From Bacillus_BD sp963765265 (GTDB lineage Bacteria; Bacillota; Bacilli; Bacillales; Cytobacillaceae): a DNA stretch of 64,000 nucleotides. The notes beneath the pieces are model-generated. The model made no database searches, was not told the DNA's origin, and worked only from the letters and a program-made list of their open reading frames with translations. The first letter of the stretch is position 1; every line of letters begins with the position of its first letter. This document shows, piece after piece, positions 63,226 to 64,000 of the stretch. The position numbers and the translations under genes were made by a program. Location of the stretch: the NCBI GenBank assembly GCA_963765265.1, contig CAVXVN010000017.1, positions 1 through 64,000 on the forward strand, written 5' to 3'.

Positions 63226-63601
63226 ATGTCTAAAATCTATACAGATTACGTCAATAAAACTGCGATTTCGGTTCCAGAAACTTATATTGATGTCAAAACA
63301 GGTGAATCACACACGGTATCCTCTAAAGTTCAAGATCAAATCGAATATCATTCTCAAAATAGTACACTGATTCATCTTCTCTTTTCCGCACTTACTACCT
63401 ATCTTCATCCTAGAGCCATCAATGGTGGAACGGAAGAAATATTGTTTGAGCTATCTGAAATTAAAAAAATATTGCAACAAGGAACCTATATTCAAAACCA
63501 TTCAAATCCTCTTAAGAGCACTCATGCAAAAACCAATCGAGTCATTAAAAGGTTTAGACTTAAAAGAATTAGAAGAAATATTAGATGCTTTTGGGGGCTA
63601 G
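63226..63601 (+). pseudogene. partner gene of the ParM-like protein, one +1 frameshift
   Basis: The gene starts MSKIYTDYVNKTAISVPETY at ATG 63226 (or 63220), directly after the actin-like gene. The given frame runs SNPLKSTHAKTN and drifts off. Removing one base near 63520 gives MQKPIESLKGLDLKELEEILDAFGG and a stop at 63599-63601, about 124 residues (376 nt, 1 modulo 3). The product is soluble and mixed alpha/beta at the start, with a helical charged end. ParM systems usually have a small DNA-binding adaptor (ParR) in this position, but no ribbon-helix-helix pattern is obvious, so the role is inferred from position only. Confidence 0.6.
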
Positions 63602-63710
63602 TAACGATCAATCTGTTGAATGTCGTATCTATAAGGGATATACCACACCCTGCAAACTTGTGTAACGAAAGAAAAAATGAGACTGACTTTAAGAATACTT
63701 TAACCCACAG

Positions 63711-63757
63711 TATCTCGTATAATATGGTTAATAACCATTAACATACGGGATATTTTG
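63711..63757. terminator. bidirectional hairpin
   Basis: TATCTCGTAT (63711-63720) pairs with ATACGGGATA (63743-63752) and an inner TGGTTA/TAACCA extends the stem. It lies between the ParM partner gene and the convergent gene ending at 63804. Confidence 0.6.
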
Positions 63758-63803
63758 TGAGACAAAAGATTCCGAATCGTTCAGTCTCTTTATCATTTGA
63801 TTT

Positions 63804-64000
63804 CTATTTAATGAAAACAGCAGGTAAAGCAGAGATGGCGCAGAAGCAAGAAAGGTCAACGGTAATACAAATTCCTGTACCCACCAAATCGTCGACATCT
63901 TTATGATCGATTTGACAACATGGAGAACAAGGATTTTTTCCACTACTCTTTTGATCATTATTGGAACGACATTCAGGTTTAAAAGTCAATAGCTCAAGAA
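63804..64000 (-). CDS. Cys-rich protein, 3' part, cut by window edge
   Basis: The minus frame is open from the window edge to the stop at 63804-63806 and reads LELLTFKPECRSNNDQKSSG, then KNPCSPCCQIDHKDVDDLVGTGICITVDLSCFCAISALPAVFIK. The CSPCC and CFC clusters are unusual and look like those of spore coat or exosporium proteins (CotY/CotZ-like Cys-rich proteins), fitting the neighbourhood, but I do not recognise the family. The start lies outside the window. Confidence 0.5.
   Translation of the reverse strand, partial: LELLTFKPECRSNNDQKSSGKNPCSPCCQIDHKDVDDLVGTGICITVDLSCFCAISALPAVFIK

Noticed and set aside
1..64000. CRISPR arrays, tRNA or rRNA genes, prophage structural genes
   Set aside because: No regularly spaced short direct repeats other than the 42-bp coding repeat, no tRNA or rRNA-like stretches and no phage morphogenesis proteins were seen.

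Overview
The window looks like a chromosomal segment of a low-GC, endospore-forming member of the Bacillaceae. Supporting signs are strong AGGAGG-type ribosome sites with frequent TTG starts, Bacillus-type family members (YuzL-, YdjO-, YhfH- and YkpA-like proteins, PpsR/PpdK, Mn-dependent pyrophosphatase), TPP-riboswitch thiamine operons, and spore-surface (CsxC/SPOCS-like) proteins at the right end. No species is assigned. No rRNA, tRNA or CRISPR array was seen.

Layout. 0-9 kb is a worn, gene-poor accessory stretch: a broken IclR regulator, a shattered MFS transporter, a frameshifted ribbon-helix-helix-like gene with a large palindrome upstream, a broken ParB-like gene, a truncated ring-cleavage dioxygenase, an IS605-like solo end, and several small proteins (IDEAL domain, DUF1398, a membrane protein, unknowns). 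9-16 kb is NAD salvage (pncB-nadE), then anaerobic pyruvate formate-lyase (pflA, pflB) and a DHH phosphoesterase. 16-30 kb holds an ABC-F ATPase, small Bacillus proteins, a class A penicillin-binding protein, ilvE, a HAD hydrolase, a HesB-like protein, hemD, ppiB, a GNAT acetyltransferase, ppaC, an HD hydrolase and an SRPBCC protein. 30-38.7 kb holds ppsR-ppdK, a dUTPase, exoA, a SUV3-like helicase and a DUF59 protein. 38.9-43.4 kb is the lower part of an aromatic meta-cleavage pathway: a divergent IclR regulator, then 2-hydroxymuconic semialdehyde dehydrogenase, hydratase, decarboxylase and tautomerase. 43.5-45.7 kb is a DEAD-box helicase and an unknown gene. 46-51.2 kb is thiamine synthesis: riboswitch-thiM-thiD-thiE, then riboswitch-thiW-thiC. 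51.4-55.1 kb resumes aromatic catabolism with catechol 2,3-dioxygenase, its XylT-like ferredoxin and a XylR-N/V4R/PucR-type regulator, followed by azlCD and a small oxidase-like membrane protein. 57-64 kb is a cluster of CsxC-like spore-surface genes (one with a 42-bp Ser/Glu tandem repeat), a ParM-like actin with a coupled partner gene, and a partial Cys-rich gene.

How the genes fit together. The two aromatic blocks carry near-identical CcpA-type cre sequences upstream and together would take catechol to 2-oxopent-4-enoate and 4-hydroxy-2-oxovalerate. The aldolase and acetaldehyde dehydrogenase needed to finish are not in the window. A cre-like site and a bipartite ATACAG/CTGTTATA motif also lie upstream of pflB.

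Main caveat. An unusual number of otherwise well-conserved genes (pflB, ykpA-like, thiD, the semialdehyde dehydrogenase four times, the HD hydrolase, the PucR-type regulator, the ParM partner) are broken by single extra bases. Their lengths are all 1 modulo 3. This points to insertion-type sequencing error at least as much as to true gene decay, so pseudogene entries for those loci describe the sequence as given.
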